The notes: a model not told the origin generated them from the letters alone. DNA of 23,640 nt from JBMTVN01 sp046047235 (GCA_046047235.1 JBJOII010000063.1:1-23640); one strand, 5' to 3'. Counted from the first letter of the stretch, positions 1 to 8,180 are shown. Translations and numbers: made by a program.

Positions 1-644
1 ATGGCCAACTCGTCCTCGCGGACATTGGCAGCGTAGATGACAGGTTTGTCCGTCAGGAGAAAGAATCCGCACGATACCGCCTTTTCCTCGGGGGTCAGAT
101 CGAGGGTGTTGGCTGGTTTGCCTTCGTTGAGGTGCGGCTCAATTTTCTTCAGCACAGCCTCCTCGGCCAGCGCGGTCTTGTCGCCGCGCTTGGCGTCCTT
201 GGCCACGCGTTCCAGCCTTTTCTTCACCGATTCCATGTCCGCCAGGAGTAGCTCGGTGGTAATGGTCTCGATGTCGCGAATGGGGTCGATGTCACCAGCC
301 ACATGATGGATGTCGGCATCCTCAAAACAGCGCACCACCTGCACGATGGCGTCCACCTCGCGGATATGACTGAGAAACTTGTTGCCCAGGCCTTCCCCCT
401 GGGAGGCGCCCCGGACGAGGCCGGCAATGTCGACGAACTCGACGGCGGCCGGGATGATGGTTTGGGTCCGGGCGATTTTTGACAGCGGTTCCAGGCGGTC
501 ATCCGGCACGGTCACCACGCCCACGTTGGGGTCGATGGTGCAAAATGGGTAATTGGCCGCCTCCGCCTTGCGGGTGCGGGTGACGGCATTGAACAGGGTG
601 GACTTGCCGACATTGGGCAGTCCGACGATTCCGGCTTTGAGCAT
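1..644 (-). CDS. ychF: Redox-regulated ATPase YchF (Obg-like GTPase superfamily), C-terminal part outside window
   Basis: The first 214 residues are visible; the gene runs off the left edge. The protein starts MLKAGIVGLPNVGKST, which carries the P-loop (G1), followed by the YchF-typical ANYPFCTIDPN stretch, the G3 motif DIAGLV and a following GEGLGN segment. Near the window edge, AANVRE fits the NxxE form of G4 that replaces NKxD and gives this family its preference for ATP over GTP. The YchF family is a conserved cytosolic ribosome-associated ATPase linked to stress and translation control. The start is the ATG read from 644 down to 642, exactly at the family N terminus; no Shine-Dalgarno motif precedes it. 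The TGS-like C-terminal domain lies outside the window. The 240 bp upstream (645-884) hold no gene I can support. Identification is secure. Confidence 0.96.
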   Translation of the reverse strand, partial: MLKAGIVGLPNVGKSTLFNAVTRTRKAEAANYPFCTIDPNVGVVTVPDDRLEPLSKIARTQTIIPAAVEFVDIAGLVRGASQGEGLGNKFLSHIREVDAIVQVVRCFEDADIHHVAGDIDPIRDIETITTELLLADMESVKKRLERVAKDAKRGDKTALAEEAVLKKIEPHLNEGKPANTLDLTPEEKAVSCGFFLLTDKPVIYAANVREDELA

Positions 645-884
645 AACGAGCGTCTCGGGTTCAGGCAGGAGGGGTCGCACCATGCGTCCCGGTCCGTGCA
701 GGGCGGGGATCTTAGAGAGGATCCCCCCCGAATGGCTATACATTCGTTGCAGGGAGTCCGGGGTAGTTCCCCACCCACCGGTTGAGGCAGCTCCTGCACA
801 CCCCGACCTCCCGGCACACGTCCCCCGGGACAAAACCCTCCTCCAAAACCAGCCGCACCGCCCTCAGCCCTCAGCCCTCAGCGC

Positions 885-3800
885 TTACCTCTTACCGCTT
901 CCCGCTCCGCGCTTCCCGCTCTGCGCTTCCCGCTCTGCGCTCAGCGTCACCACCCCGTAGCCCGGCACCTGGATCGGCCCACTTACCCTTTCCAGCCTCC
1001 GACCATGCAGATCCGTCAGCCACACCTCCGCCGGGCTGAGCCTCAGCCATTCCAACTTCACGCTCTGCGGCGCCCCCGTCACCCCATACAACCTCAGCAT
1101 CACCTCGCTGCCATCGTCCGATGACCACAAGGACTCCACCTGCACATCTCCACCAGTGACCGTGAACAACGAACCCTCCCCTGCCCCATCCCCGCCGACC
1201 TCTACCGGCAGCGCCACCAGCGGTCGCGTGGTCTCCAAGCCAAACCGCGCTGACTCCATCGCCGAGTAGCCGCCCCGATGCGGCCTCAGCACATACCGGA
1301 ACTCAGTCACCCCGGGCTGGTCCGCCTTGTAGTTCGTAAACCAATGGTTGTTCTGCGCCCAGGAATACAAATGCGAGGATTGCAAAGGCTTGATCATCCA
1401 CTCATCCCAACCCACCGCCCCCATCAGGTTCGCCGTCATCCCACCCACCTGCACCAAGGGCACATCCACCGGGGCCCAGGTCACTCCCACCACATCCCCG
1501 CTCACATCTAACCAGCGCTGCACGGTGTACCAGTTGAAACAAGACCCCGGCAGCTGGTCCACCCCCGGCCGTACGACCGCCCACGGCGTCTCCATCCTCA
1601 CGACCCCGTCTCCCACCCCAAACGGAAACCCAAAGTGGACGGAATCCTTCTCGCGCACCGCCTCACGATCCACCCGGTTCACACACTCCACCCAATCCAA
1701 CCCCTCTACCACCCGAACCTCCCGCACCAACTCCCGACACCCCGGAGCACGCGACCGAATCTCCAGCGAAGCCACCACCGGACCCGACTCCAACACGCGC
1801 ACCTCAACGGAACCATTCCCCCGCGCTCCCGCCACATCGGCTCCCAACACATACCGATACGCGTTCAACCCCAAGCCCGCTTCCTGATCCACAAACTCGT
1901 GCTCCAGCCCAGCCAAGCGCACACTGCGGATGTCCCCGGTCAATTCGTCGACCTCCACCCGCAAACCCGATGTCACCAGCGCATTCCCTTCCACTCTCGC
2001 CCCTGCACTGGCCTGCCCCCGCCCGGGCCGATCCGACAACCGATAGATTCTGGAACCGAAGGGCGGCACGTCCCGCGCAACAAATCCCAGGTCACCCGAG
2101 GCGAGCACCTGACTCGGAACCACGTCACCCGCCAAATCAACCACCCCGCCCTCCACACCCGGAATACGCACCAGCCCCGTCCGGTCCCATTGGCCCAGGT
2201 TCACGACCTCGAGCCCTTTGCTCACGTCAAACTCCCCGCCCCTAACGGACACTACCTCCTCCATCACCTCGCGCGATAACCTGTCGGCCTCCTCCGCAAA
2301 ACCCCGCTTCACCTCCCACTGGTCCCGCGTAAAATCACTGTCCGGATCCGAAATACTGCACCACGCCCCCCAGGTGTGCTCACTGTAGAGCAGCACCTTC
2401 CGCCAAGCCTCAGCCACTTTCGCCCGCAGGGATTCCCCGCCCAGAAGCACCTGCAACGTCTCAGCCTGCACCAACCGCTCCGCCGACGCCCGGTTCATCG
2501 CCGTCTCCCGCGCCGTGGACCCCGCTCCATCCTCCCAATACGGCGTCAAATCCCCCGCATGCTCCGGCAACTCCGCTCCATGCCTGGCCTCTAATGCACC
2601 AAAGAACTCCCGAATCAATCCCACTCTCACCCGCGGCACCGCATACTTCTCATTCCACGAACGCACCTTCGCCACCAACTCCCCGTCAGGTGGCGCATTG
2701 TCCACCCCGCCATTCTCCCATTGCCCCACCCAAAATACCGGCGCCATCGCGTAAGCATATCCCGACCGGCCTAACCGCCCCACCTGCCCCAAGACCTGCT
2801 CCTCCAAGTTCCCGAGGAAATGGTAGTTATCTACGACATAACACAACACCCGTTCCTTCCCCGATGGCGACACCCAATAGAAGGGCTTGTTGTCCCACAA
2901 GTGAATCCGGCCAATGCGCGCACTGAAGTTCGGACCGATCGCAAAATACTTCACCCCCGACTGCCCCAACACAGTCGTCAACCCCCAGGTCCAGCCCGGC
3001 ACATCACAAATCGCCGCCGACTCCACCGGCACTCCTGTCTCTCTGGCCACCCCCTGCGCATACGACAAGCAAGCCACTAACTCCTCCGGACGGCATAACC
3101 CCGTCAGCATGTTGCCATATAACGCATCCACCCCCATATCCCCGCGCTTCACGGCCGCCACAAACTCCGCGCGCTGCCCCGCCGTCGCCCGCTCCAAAAA
3201 CGCCTCCACTCCCCAGATCGCCTCGGGATTCCACTTGAACCGCTCCCCCTCCGGATTGCCCGCGCTCGCCTTCGACAACTCCAAGGCCTCCGCAATGTTC
3301 CGCACCTGAATGTCCAAGGTCTCCGCCTGAGGATGGGTATACCCAATATCCACATGCGAATGCGGCAATACCCAGACGTCCCGCACCACCACCGGCCCCT
3401 GCTCCACCTCACAGCTCGCAACGACTTTCCCTCCAACCTCCAACTCCAATGTCCTCCTCACCACCCGATCCACCTCCGGCAAACCCACCTCAACCCGCTG
3501 AACCCCCGATACCAAACCCACCCGAATCAACTCCTCCTCGCCCATGCGAATCACCCCCTCACCGCCCTCACCCGCATGCTGCACACTCAAGGTCACCGGC
3601 CGAACCCCGCCCCTCGCCCCCTTCAACAACACTGGCGCAGCTTCACCCCCGCGCATCCGTGTCACCCCCGATACCCCCACGCCTTCCACACCGTCCGGAA
3701 CCTCCATCCACAAGGAATCATATAAGGCCCAACTCCCACTCACACTCTCCACCTCCACCCAGTTGTCACCCTCCACCAACCAACCCATTGGAAACGGAAC

Positions 3801-4259
3801 CTCCCAGACAAACTCCCGCCCCTTCGCAGGCTCACCCCGCACGCTCGCATCCCCGGCGCCCGCCGGTAACCGACGCCTCACCGCATGGTCATTCACCCAA
3901 ACCACCAGCTCCGGCGGCGCCGCACCTTGCGTATCCACAAAATCCAAAACCAATCGACACTCCCCCTCCGCAGCACCCCCCCTCGCCCCGAAGACCACCC
4001 CGAACCGATGCCCCCGCGACCCCGCCCACGCATCCGCCGGCCCGGGATGCACATAACTCCAGTCCCGACCCCATTCCCCTCGCCCCACCACAAAAAAGGA
4101 GTCCGCCCCGAAATCCGCATAACCCCCCGGCCCCAGCGCAAACTCACCGCCCGAATCATCCTCCACCCCAATCCGCCAGAGTTCACCCCCTTCTGCACAT
4201 CCCCAAATCAGACTCCCACATACCAAAACCATTGCGCGGGTCCGCAGGAAAGGCTTCAT
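885..4259 (-). CDS. Exported glycoside hydrolase family 38 (alpha-mannosidase-like) protein
   Basis: A 1124-residue protein. The N terminus (MKPFLRTRAMVLVCG...) is basic then hydrophobic and ends near a Cys (IWGC), so it has a signal peptide and may be a lipoprotein, although the lipobox is poor. Residues about 60-290 look like an added beta-rich domain. The GH38 catalytic domain follows: HSHVDIGYTHPQ at 300-311 gives the zinc ligands H302 and D304, and ICDVPGWTWG places the probable nucleophile at D419. The C-terminal half (about 650-1110) is beta-rich, as in the family. GH38 enzymes are retaining zinc-dependent alpha-mannosidases acting on mannosides; the actual substrate here is unknown. 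The gene diverges from the sugar kinase at 4364, which suggests carbohydrate use. The last residues (SGKRGAGSGKR) are read from an intergenic-type repeat that contains the stop codon. The coding strand is G-rich, unlike the C-rich plus-strand genes. Confidence 0.9.
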   Translation of the reverse strand: MKPFLRTRAMVLVCGSLIWGCAEGGELWRIGVEDDSGGEFALGPGGYADFGADSFFVVGRGEWGRDWSYVHPGPADAWAGSRGHRFGVVFGARGGAAEGECRLVLDFVDTQGAAPPELVVWVNDHAVRRRLPAGAGDASVRGEPAKGREFVWEVPFPMGWLVEGDNWVEVESVSGSWALYDSLWMEVPDGVEGVGVSGVTRMRGGEAAPVLLKGARGGVRPVTLSVQHAGEGGEGVIRMGEEELIRVGLVSGVQRVEVGLPEVDRVVRRTLELEVGGKVVASCEVEQGPVVVRDVWVLPHSHVDIGYTHPQAETLDIQVRNIAEALELSKASAGNPEGERFKWNPEAIWGVEAFLERATAGQRAEFVAAVKRGDMGVDALYGNMLTGLCRPEELVACLSYAQGVARETGVPVESAAICDVPGWTWGLTTVLGQSGVKYFAIGPNFSARIGRIHLWDNKPFYWVSPSGKERVLCYVVDNYHFLGNLEEQVLGQVGRLGRSGYAYAMAPVFWVGQWENGGVDNAPPDGELVAKVRSWNEKYAVPRVRVGLIREFFGALEARHGAELPEHAGDLTPYWEDGAGSTARETAMNRASAERLVQAETLQVLLGGESLRAKVAEAWRKVLLYSEHTWGAWCSISDPDSDFTRDQWEVKRGFAEEADRLSREVMEEVVSVRGGEFDVSKGLEVVNLGQWDRTGLVRIPGVEGGVVDLAGDVVPSQVLASGDLGFVARDVPPFGSRIYRLSDRPGRGQASAGARVEGNALVTSGLRVEVDELTGDIRSVRLAGLEHEFVDQEAGLGLNAYRYVLGADVAGARGNGSVEVRVLESGPVVASLEIRSRAPGCRELVREVRVVEGLDWVECVNRVDREAVREKDSVHFGFPFGVGDGVVRMETPWAVVRPGVDQLPGSCFNWYTVQRWLDVSGDVVGVTWAPVDVPLVQVGGMTANLMGAVGWDEWMIKPLQSSHLYSWAQNNHWFTNYKADQPGVTEFRYVLRPHRGGYSAMESARFGLETTRPLVALPVEVGGDGAGEGSLFTVTGGDVQVESLWSSDDGSEVMLRLYGVTGAPQSVKLEWLRLSPAEVWLTDLHGRRLERVSGPIQVPGYGVVTLSAEREAQSGKRGAGSGKR

Positions 4260-4278
4260 GGCAGAACGCTAATACACG

Positions 4279-4292
4279 CACATCACTATGTG
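4279..4292. promoter_or_regulatory. Short inverted repeat between divergent GH38 and sugar kinase genes
   Basis: CACAT, four bases, ATGTG forms a perfect 5+4+5 inverted repeat about 20 bp upstream of the GH38 start, in the 104-bp divergent intergenic region. It could be an operator half-site pair for a shared regulator. Repeats this short arise by chance, so this is a weak call. Confidence 0.2.
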
Positions 4293-4363
4293 AACTCCAA
4301 TAATCTCAATCCGTCTCCGCCAATTAACCTCGCCTCCGGCCCGTTTTGCCTTAAAACCTAACC

Positions 4364-5443
4364 ATGCATCTGAACCTCCGCCCCAAGTCCGCCACCGCAC
4401 TCCTCGTCCCCACCAGCATGGGCGTCCGCCTCACCCCCGCCAACGGCCAACCCATGCACTGCAGCGATACCTTCACGATGCAGGCCACCAGCGCCGAAAC
4501 CAACGTCGCCAGTATCTCCTCCTACCTCGGCCTCCCCGTCAAAGTCCTCACCACCTTCGTCAAAGGCAGCCCCATCGCCCGTTTCATCAAGGATAACCTC
4601 GCCAGCCGTCACATGGCTTACGAAGGCAAGGAAGTCGAACAAGATGGCCCCTGGGGCTACCGCCACCAGTTCAACCTCGCCGACAGTGGCTCCGGATCCC
4701 GTGGCCCCCGCGTCCATAACGATCGCGCCGGTGAAGTCGGGCGCACTCTCAACGTCAAAGACTTCGATCTCGACCGCATCTTCGGACGCGAAGGTGTCCA
4801 GATCGTCCACCTCTCCGGCCTCATCGCCGCCCTCTCGCCCGAGACCGGAAAGTTCTGTCTCGAACTCGCCCGTGCAGCCAAACGCCACAACGCCCGCGTC
4901 TCCTTCGACCTCAACCACCGCGCCTCCTTCTGGATCAACCGCGAACACGAACTCCACTCCATCTTCACCGAGATCGCCAGTGCCTCCGACATCCTCGTGG
5001 GCAACGAAGAAGACTTCCAACTCTGCCTCGGCATCCAAGGCCCGGAAGCCGGCGGCACCGGCCTCGCCAACAAAATCGAAAGCTTCAAAGGCATGATCAA
5101 CCGTGCCAAAGAAAAATTCCCCCAAACCTCCGTCTTTGCCACCACCCTCCGCGAGGTCGTCAGCGTCCAAACCCACCTCTGGGGCGCCATCATGGCTGCC
5201 GGACCCGATTGGCATATCGTCGAACCCCGCGAAATCCAAGTCCTCGACCGCATAGGCGGTGGCGACGGATTCGTCGGCGGCCTCCTCTACGGCATCCTTC
5301 GCGGATGGTCCCCTGAAAAATGGATCCAGTTCGGCTGGGCCACCGGCGCCCTCGCCACCACCCTCCTCACCGACTACGCCCAGCCCGCCGACGAAGCCCA
5401 AGTATGGAGCATCTGGAAAGGCAACGCCCGCGTCCAACGCTAG
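4364..5443 (+). CDS. kdgK: PfkB-family sugar kinase, 2-keto-3-deoxygluconate kinase-like
   Basis: 359 residues, cytosolic, somewhat longer than the usual 310-340 for KdgK. PfkB signature 2 is present as DRIGGGDGFVGGLLYG with the catalytic Asp at 301. FDLNHRASFW and LVGNEEDF match the substrate and nucleotide-lobe motifs of KDG kinases, and the N-terminal SMGVRLTP matches the family start. KdgK phosphorylates 2-keto-3-deoxygluconate with ATP to KDPG, feeding the lower Entner-Doudoroff route from uronates or gluconate. The usual GG in the N-terminal sugar-binding GGxxxNVA motif is replaced (ATSAETNVAS), so the real substrate may differ. It sits divergent from the exported GH38 gene. ATG start, no Shine-Dalgarno. 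An equally long open frame lies antisense to it, which is a composition effect. The fold is sure, the exact sugar is less so. Confidence 0.86.
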   Translation: MHLNLRPKSATALLVPTSMGVRLTPANGQPMHCSDTFTMQATSAETNVASISSYLGLPVKVLTTFVKGSPIARFIKDNLASRHMAYEGKEVEQDGPWGYRHQFNLADSGSGSRGPRVHNDRAGEVGRTLNVKDFDLDRIFGREGVQIVHLSGLIAALSPETGKFCLELARAAKRHNARVSFDLNHRASFWINREHELHSIFTEIASASDILVGNEEDFQLCLGIQGPEAGGTGLANKIESFKGMINRAKEKFPQTSVFATTLREVVSVQTHLWGAIMAAGPDWHIVEPREIQVLDRIGGGDGFVGGLLYGILRGWSPEKWIQFGWATGALATTLLTDYAQPADEAQVWSIWKGNARVQR

Positions 5444-5633
5444 CTCGGACGGACTTTCGGAGTGGAGGCACCCACCCCGAAACCCAGTACCCCAGCTTTT
5501 TGCCTAAGCATCTTTCTGCCCATGGATCATCCGCGTCTATTCCCGCGGTCCATGGCGGTGCTTTAGATCAGGAGTCACGAGCCACGGGGAAAATATTCGC
5601 GTCCATTAGCGGTCAGCCGCCCCACCGGAGTTT

Positions 5634-5700
5634 CAGAGTTCTCCTTCTTCGCCGAGGCTTCGAAGGACAGGCCGTGTTTCAGATCCGCGGTCAGGAGCCA
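5634..5700. repeat. Dispersed repeat module, copy A (related to 20559 and 20752)
   Basis: Shares the stretch from CAGAGTT through CTTCGCCGAGGCTTCGAAGG and ACAGGCCGTGTTTCA with the two copies downstream of rnhA, then diverges after a GGTCAG. The part CTTCGCCGAGGCTTCGAAGG is partly self-complementary. It is followed, as in the other copies, by GCGTCCATT units. Function unknown. Confidence 0.8.
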
Positions 5701-5724
5701 GAGGTCAGAGGCCATCCCATCAGT

Positions 5725-5840
5725 CATTCGCGTCCATTGGCGTCCATTCGCGGTCAGAAATAACATCCATTCGCGTCCATTGGCGTCCATTCGCGGTCAG
5801 AAATAACATCCATTCGCGTCCATTGGCGTCCATTCGCGGT
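5725..5840 (+). repeat. 43-bp tandem repeat, about 2.7 copies
   Basis: Units start at 5725, 5768 and 5811, exactly 43 bp apart. Each reads CATTCGCGTCCATTGGCGTC then CATTCGCGGTCAGAAATAAC plus ATC; the third copy breaks after CATTCGCGGT. The first two are identical where compared. Each unit itself contains GCGTCCATT twice, so it is built from smaller words. No spacers vary between units, so it is not a CRISPR. Confidence 0.92.
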
Positions 5841-5896
5841 TAACAAACAACATCGGCGGTCAGAAGCCAGAATTCGCGTCCATCGGCGGTTCGCAT

Positions 5897-5924
5897 TGGA
5901 CATCGGGCACACCGCATTTATAGT
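5897..5924 (+). promoter_or_regulatory. Predicted sigma-70-type promoter for the tail-anchored gene pair
   Basis: TGGACA at 5897-5902 and TATAGT at 5919-5924 are separated by 16 bp. The predicted start of transcription, six to eight bases further on, falls at about 5931, next to the GTG start codon at 5933. If right, the message would be leaderless or nearly so. Confidence 0.4.
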
Positions 5925-5932
5925 CCTTCCCC

Positions 5933-6613
5933 GTGCCTGGCCTTGACGACGAGTCCGACTTCATTGACACCGAGTTTCACTCCGCTCGAGGGACAGAATA
6001 TCGCGGCACCGCCAACACCCCTTCACGCCGCGCTCCCACTCAGGAGGAACTCGAAGCCCGCAATCAGGAAACCCAGCGCAAACTTCAGGAACTGAAGCTC
6101 GCCCAGCAGCGCCTCGAGGAAGAACGCGTTGCCTTGGAAGAATCCCGCCGTCGCCGTGCCGACTACCATACTGGTCGCGAGGATATGCTCACCCACCTCA
6201 CCCGTGGTGTGGGCCTGCTCCAGAAGGTCGAATTTGAGGCCCGGCAACGCGCTGAGGAGTCATCCCGTACCTTGCAGTCCCTCCAGCATCACCTCCAGCA
6301 TCTGGAATCCTCAAACGACCAGGCTTGGAGCGAGGAACATTACTCCACCGAACTCACCAGCGCCCTGACTGCCATCGAGAACGCCCGCACTGACTGGAAC
6401 GATGCCCGACTCAAGTGGCCCTGCCTTGCTGATGCCCGGCCCGACGAACCAGACTCGGAAGGGGCAGCAACGAGGGTCGCGGCGCATGGTTTCGCCAACC
6501 TGAGCTTCGGACAGCTCTGCCGCATCGGCTTGGCCCTCACCTGGCCCATTTCTCTCGTGGTCTTGCTTGCCGCCGGCGCCATCGCCGTGGCATGGTTCAG
6601 CAAGTTCCAGTAA
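5933..6613 (+). CDS. Hypothetical coiled-coil protein with C-terminal membrane anchor
   Basis: 226 residues, family not recognised. Residues about 36-75 are Glu/Gln/Arg-rich with heptad-like leucines, predicting a coiled coil, and a second helical stretch runs to about 160. The only membrane segment is near the C terminus (LTWPISLVVLLAAGAIAVAWF, about 201-221), leaving a five-residue tail, so the bulk probably faces the cytoplasm. The start is GTG at 5933, the first start codon after an in-frame TAG at 5921; no ATG lies near and there is no room for a ribosome site if the predicted promoter is real. The next gene begins 7 bp after the stop and encodes another protein of the same layout, so the two likely form an operon and may act together at the inner membrane. 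Function unknown. Confidence 0.72.
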   Translation: MPGLDDESDFIDTEFHSARGTEYRGTANTPSRRAPTQEELEARNQETQRKLQELKLAQQRLEEERVALEESRRRRADYHTGREDMLTHLTRGVGLLQKVEFEARQRAEESSRTLQSLQHHLQHLESSNDQAWSEEHYSTELTSALTAIENARTDWNDARLKWPCLADARPDEPDSEGAATRVAAHGFANLSFGQLCRIGLALTWPISLVVLLAAGAIAVAWFSKFQ

Positions 6614-6620
6614 TTGAAAC

Positions 6621-7091
6621 ATGGCCGCGCGTCGTACAGCTAAAGGGGATCGAATTTCCGAACGGGCGAAAACCCTGAATTCAGAAATTGCCGACCTCGA
6701 AGCCCAGATCCGCCAGCTGGGTTCCCAGCTCGACGCCGCCCGCACTCCCGGTCTTGCCAGCGGACGCCGCGTCGCCAAAAACCCCACGCAGCCAGACTCC
6801 TCAGCCAAACCCCGAAAAGCGGCAACTGGCAGGACCCGCGCAGAAAAGCCAGCCAACCCTTTCGAAACCGATACCAGCTTCAGAAAGCCCTCCCTCTGGT
6901 CTAGGATCCAGCAAACCTTCAAACCCCAACGATCCACCAACCCGAAGCTCATTAATTACCTCGCTGCCGGCAGCATCCAGGGCCTCCGACCCCTCCGCTA
7001 CGAAAAGCGGATCGCCCGCAATCGCGTCATTACTCTCTCCCTCCTCCTCCTCTTCGTCATCTGGGGGCTCATCGCTGTCCTCCAGCGCTAA
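6621..7091 (+). CDS. Hypothetical small coiled-coil protein with C-terminal membrane anchor
   Basis: 156 residues, family not recognised. A short N-terminal coiled coil (about 10-40, ISERAKTLNSEIADLEAQIR) is followed by a Pro/Lys/Arg-rich, probably disordered linker (about 43-95), a basic region and one strongly hydrophobic segment at the extreme C terminus (VITLSLLLLFVIWGLIAVL) with only two residues after it. It starts with ATG 7 bp after the preceding gene, which has the same coiled-coil plus tail-anchor plan. Both are probably co-transcribed and inserted in the membrane with their soluble parts in the cytoplasm. No catalytic motif is visible. Confidence 0.72.
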   Translation: MAARRTAKGDRISERAKTLNSEIADLEAQIRQLGSQLDAARTPGLASGRRVAKNPTQPDSSAKPRKAATGRTRAEKPANPFETDTSFRKPSLWSRIQQTFKPQRSTNPKLINYLAAGSIQGLRPLRYEKRIARNRVITLSLLLLFVIWGLIAVLQR

Positions 7092-7168
7092 ACCCCTTTT
7101 CCCCTCGGGAGGCCCAAAATTCCGCTGGAGCACCTGAACCCCGCGTGCTCGAATGCCTCCTGTCTCCC

Positions 7169-7639
7169 ATGACCTCACTCCCCATCCCTACCCCGCACGG
7201 CACATTCTGCGCCTGCTACTCAAGCCAAGGACTCGCCCAGCTCCATTTCCCGGCCCCAGCCCCACACACCTCCCAACCCCAATCCCGGGAGACCCAACCA
7301 TGGCACCAACTCACCACCCGCGCCGTTCTAGACGTCCTCGCCGGCCGACCCGTTAAAAAGCTCCCCCCCCTGGATCTCTCCCAAGGCACCCCCTTCCAGC
7401 AAAAGGTCTGGAACGCCCTTCGCCTTATCCCCCTCCACCAAACCTCGTCCTATGGCGAAATCGCCCGCTCCATCCACCACCCCAACAGTAGCCGCGCCGT
7501 TGGCCAGGCCTGCGGCGCCAACCCCATCCCCCTCCTCATCCCCTGCCACCGCGTCCTCGCTGCCAACCGTAAACTCGGAGGCTTTTCGGGCGGGCTCGAC
7601 TGGAAAACAAAACTCCTGCAAATCGAACACGCCCTTTAA
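7169..7639 (+). CDS. ogt: Methylated-DNA--[protein]-cysteine S-methyltransferase (O6-alkylguanine alkyltransferase)
   Basis: 156 residues from the ATG at 7169. The active-site motif IPCHRV is present with the acceptor Cys at 126, preceded by the family pattern ACGANPIPLLIPCHRV and by SSYGEIA and RAVGQA of the DNA-binding helix-turn-helix with its Arg finger. GGFSGGLDWKTKLLQIE closes the domain. The enzyme removes O6-alkyl groups from guanine by irreversible transfer to its own Cys in the cytosol. An in-frame GTG at 7145 would add MLECLLSP; I prefer 7169 because TPHGTF is the usual N-terminal strand of the family and lies close behind it. The gene is a single-domain Ogt-type protein without an Ada regulatory part. 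It lies 77 bp after the tail-anchored pair on the same strand. Good confidence in function. Confidence 0.92.
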   Translation: MTSLPIPTPHGTFCACYSSQGLAQLHFPAPAPHTSQPQSRETQPWHQLTTRAVLDVLAGRPVKKLPPLDLSQGTPFQQKVWNALRLIPLHQTSSYGEIARSIHHPNSSRAVGQACGANPIPLLIPCHRVLAANRKLGGFSGGLDWKTKLLQIEHAL

Positions 7640-7751
7640 CCCATCCCATCCCCCCAGCGCCCTTCCTCCTTCGTCCCTACCCTCCGGGCGGGACTACGGC
7701 GGACAGGCAGCCCTGAGCGCTCTCCGGTTGAATATCCAACCTCGCTCACCC

Positions 7752-7787
7752 ATCGAAATCGAAATCGGGATCGCTATCGGTATCGAG
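7752..7787 (+). repeat. ATCGNN hexamer array, 6 units
   Basis: Six consecutive hexamers: ATCGAA twice, ATCGGG, ATCGCT, ATCGGT, ATCGAG. The first four bases of each unit are fixed and the last two vary. A second array of the same type, opening with the same two units, is at 12963-13010. Confidence 0.9.
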
Positions 7788-7799
7788 CGCGCCTCCAGG

Positions 7800-7814
7800 C
7801 CGCGTTCTACGCGG
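7800..7814. repeat. Palindrome CCGCGT-TCT-ACGCGG
   Basis: Perfect 6+3+6 inverted repeat. The same arms with a one-base-different loop (CCT) recur at 13216-13230, also some way downstream of an ATCGNN array. Confidence 0.7.
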
Positions 7815-7944
7815 CAGCGCGTGTAGCCAGAAGACCGTAGAGACAAAACAGTGGCTCAGCCCCGCCCCCTCGGACCCCGACGGAGTTTCGGAGTTTCAGT
7901 GTTTCGGAACACCGGCAAACAGGCACCCCTCTCCCCTCTCCTCT

Positions 7945-7979
7945 CTCCTCTCTCCCTGCGGTCCGCCACGCGGACCGCA
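7945..7979. repeat. CT-rich prefix plus perfect 10-bp hairpin
   Basis: The prefix CTCCTCTCTCCCTGCG runs straight into a perfect hairpin TGCGGTCCGC, loop CAC, GCGGACCGCA (7957-7966 with 7970-7979). An identical prefix at about 12257-12270 leads into a hairpin of different sequence. Confidence 0.7.
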
Positions 7980-7984
7980 ATAGC

Positions 7985-8065
7985 CCTCCGCGCTCTGCGC
8001 TTTGCGCTTACCCCTTGCCGCTTGCCGCCTGCCGCTCTGCGCTTCCCGCTTAGCCCTTGCCGCTC
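7985..8065. repeat. CGCTCTGCGCTT-type low-complexity repeat tract
   Basis: Degenerate 7- to 10-bp words (CGCTCTGCG, CTTTGCG, CTTGCCG, CTTCCCG) in tandem. A related tract at about 883-955 overlaps the 3' end of the GH38 gene, and a shorter one lies at about 12178-12200. Confidence 0.65.
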
Positions 8066-8152
8066 AACCACTTACTCCTTCACCCCCTCCAGCCTCTCCT
8101 CAGCCCAACTAATTCAACCTCCCCCAATCCCATTAGTTGTGCCCCAAAATCC

Positions 8153-8180
8153 AAAACCACACAGCATATTGTGGTTTTTT
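8153..8180 (+). terminator. Hairpin followed by a T run, 45 bp upstream of smc
   Basis: AAAACCACA (8153-8161) pairs with TGTGGTTTT (8170-8178) around an 8-base loop, followed by two further T. Stem with a flanking A run on one side and T run on the other could end transcription in either direction. It may insulate smc from upstream reading, or lie in the smc leader. The stem is only moderately GC-rich, so strength is uncertain. Confidence 0.4.

Larger units (their letters stand above)
5444..5932. other. Repeat-filled spacer without a supported gene
   Basis: This 489-bp spacer between kdgK and the next gene holds no convincing ORF. It contains a copy of the CTTCGCCGAGGCTTCGAAGG module (from about 5634), several isolated units of the form TTCGCGTCCATTAGCGG (5597, 5873) and a 43-bp tandem repeat (5725-5840). 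All GCGTCCATT units face the same way, on the plus strand. A likely promoter for the following gene closes the spacer. Confidence 0.75.

Noticed and set aside
3449..4361. Pro/His/Thr-rich open frames on the plus strand over GH38
   Set aside because: Low-complexity translations of the C-rich complement of a well-supported gene.
4358..5437. 359-codon open frame exactly antisense to kdgK
   Set aside because: The product is an Asp/Glu/Gly/Phe-rich string typical of GC-rich antisense frames, and the sense strand has clear PfkB motifs.
5725..5840. CRISPR array
   Set aside because: Units are directly adjacent with no variable spacers, and no cas gene is present. The same holds for the ATCGNN arrays.
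7145..7168. GTG start for the alkyltransferase
   Set aside because: The added residues precede the first conserved strand without similarity; the ATG at 7169 fits the family better.
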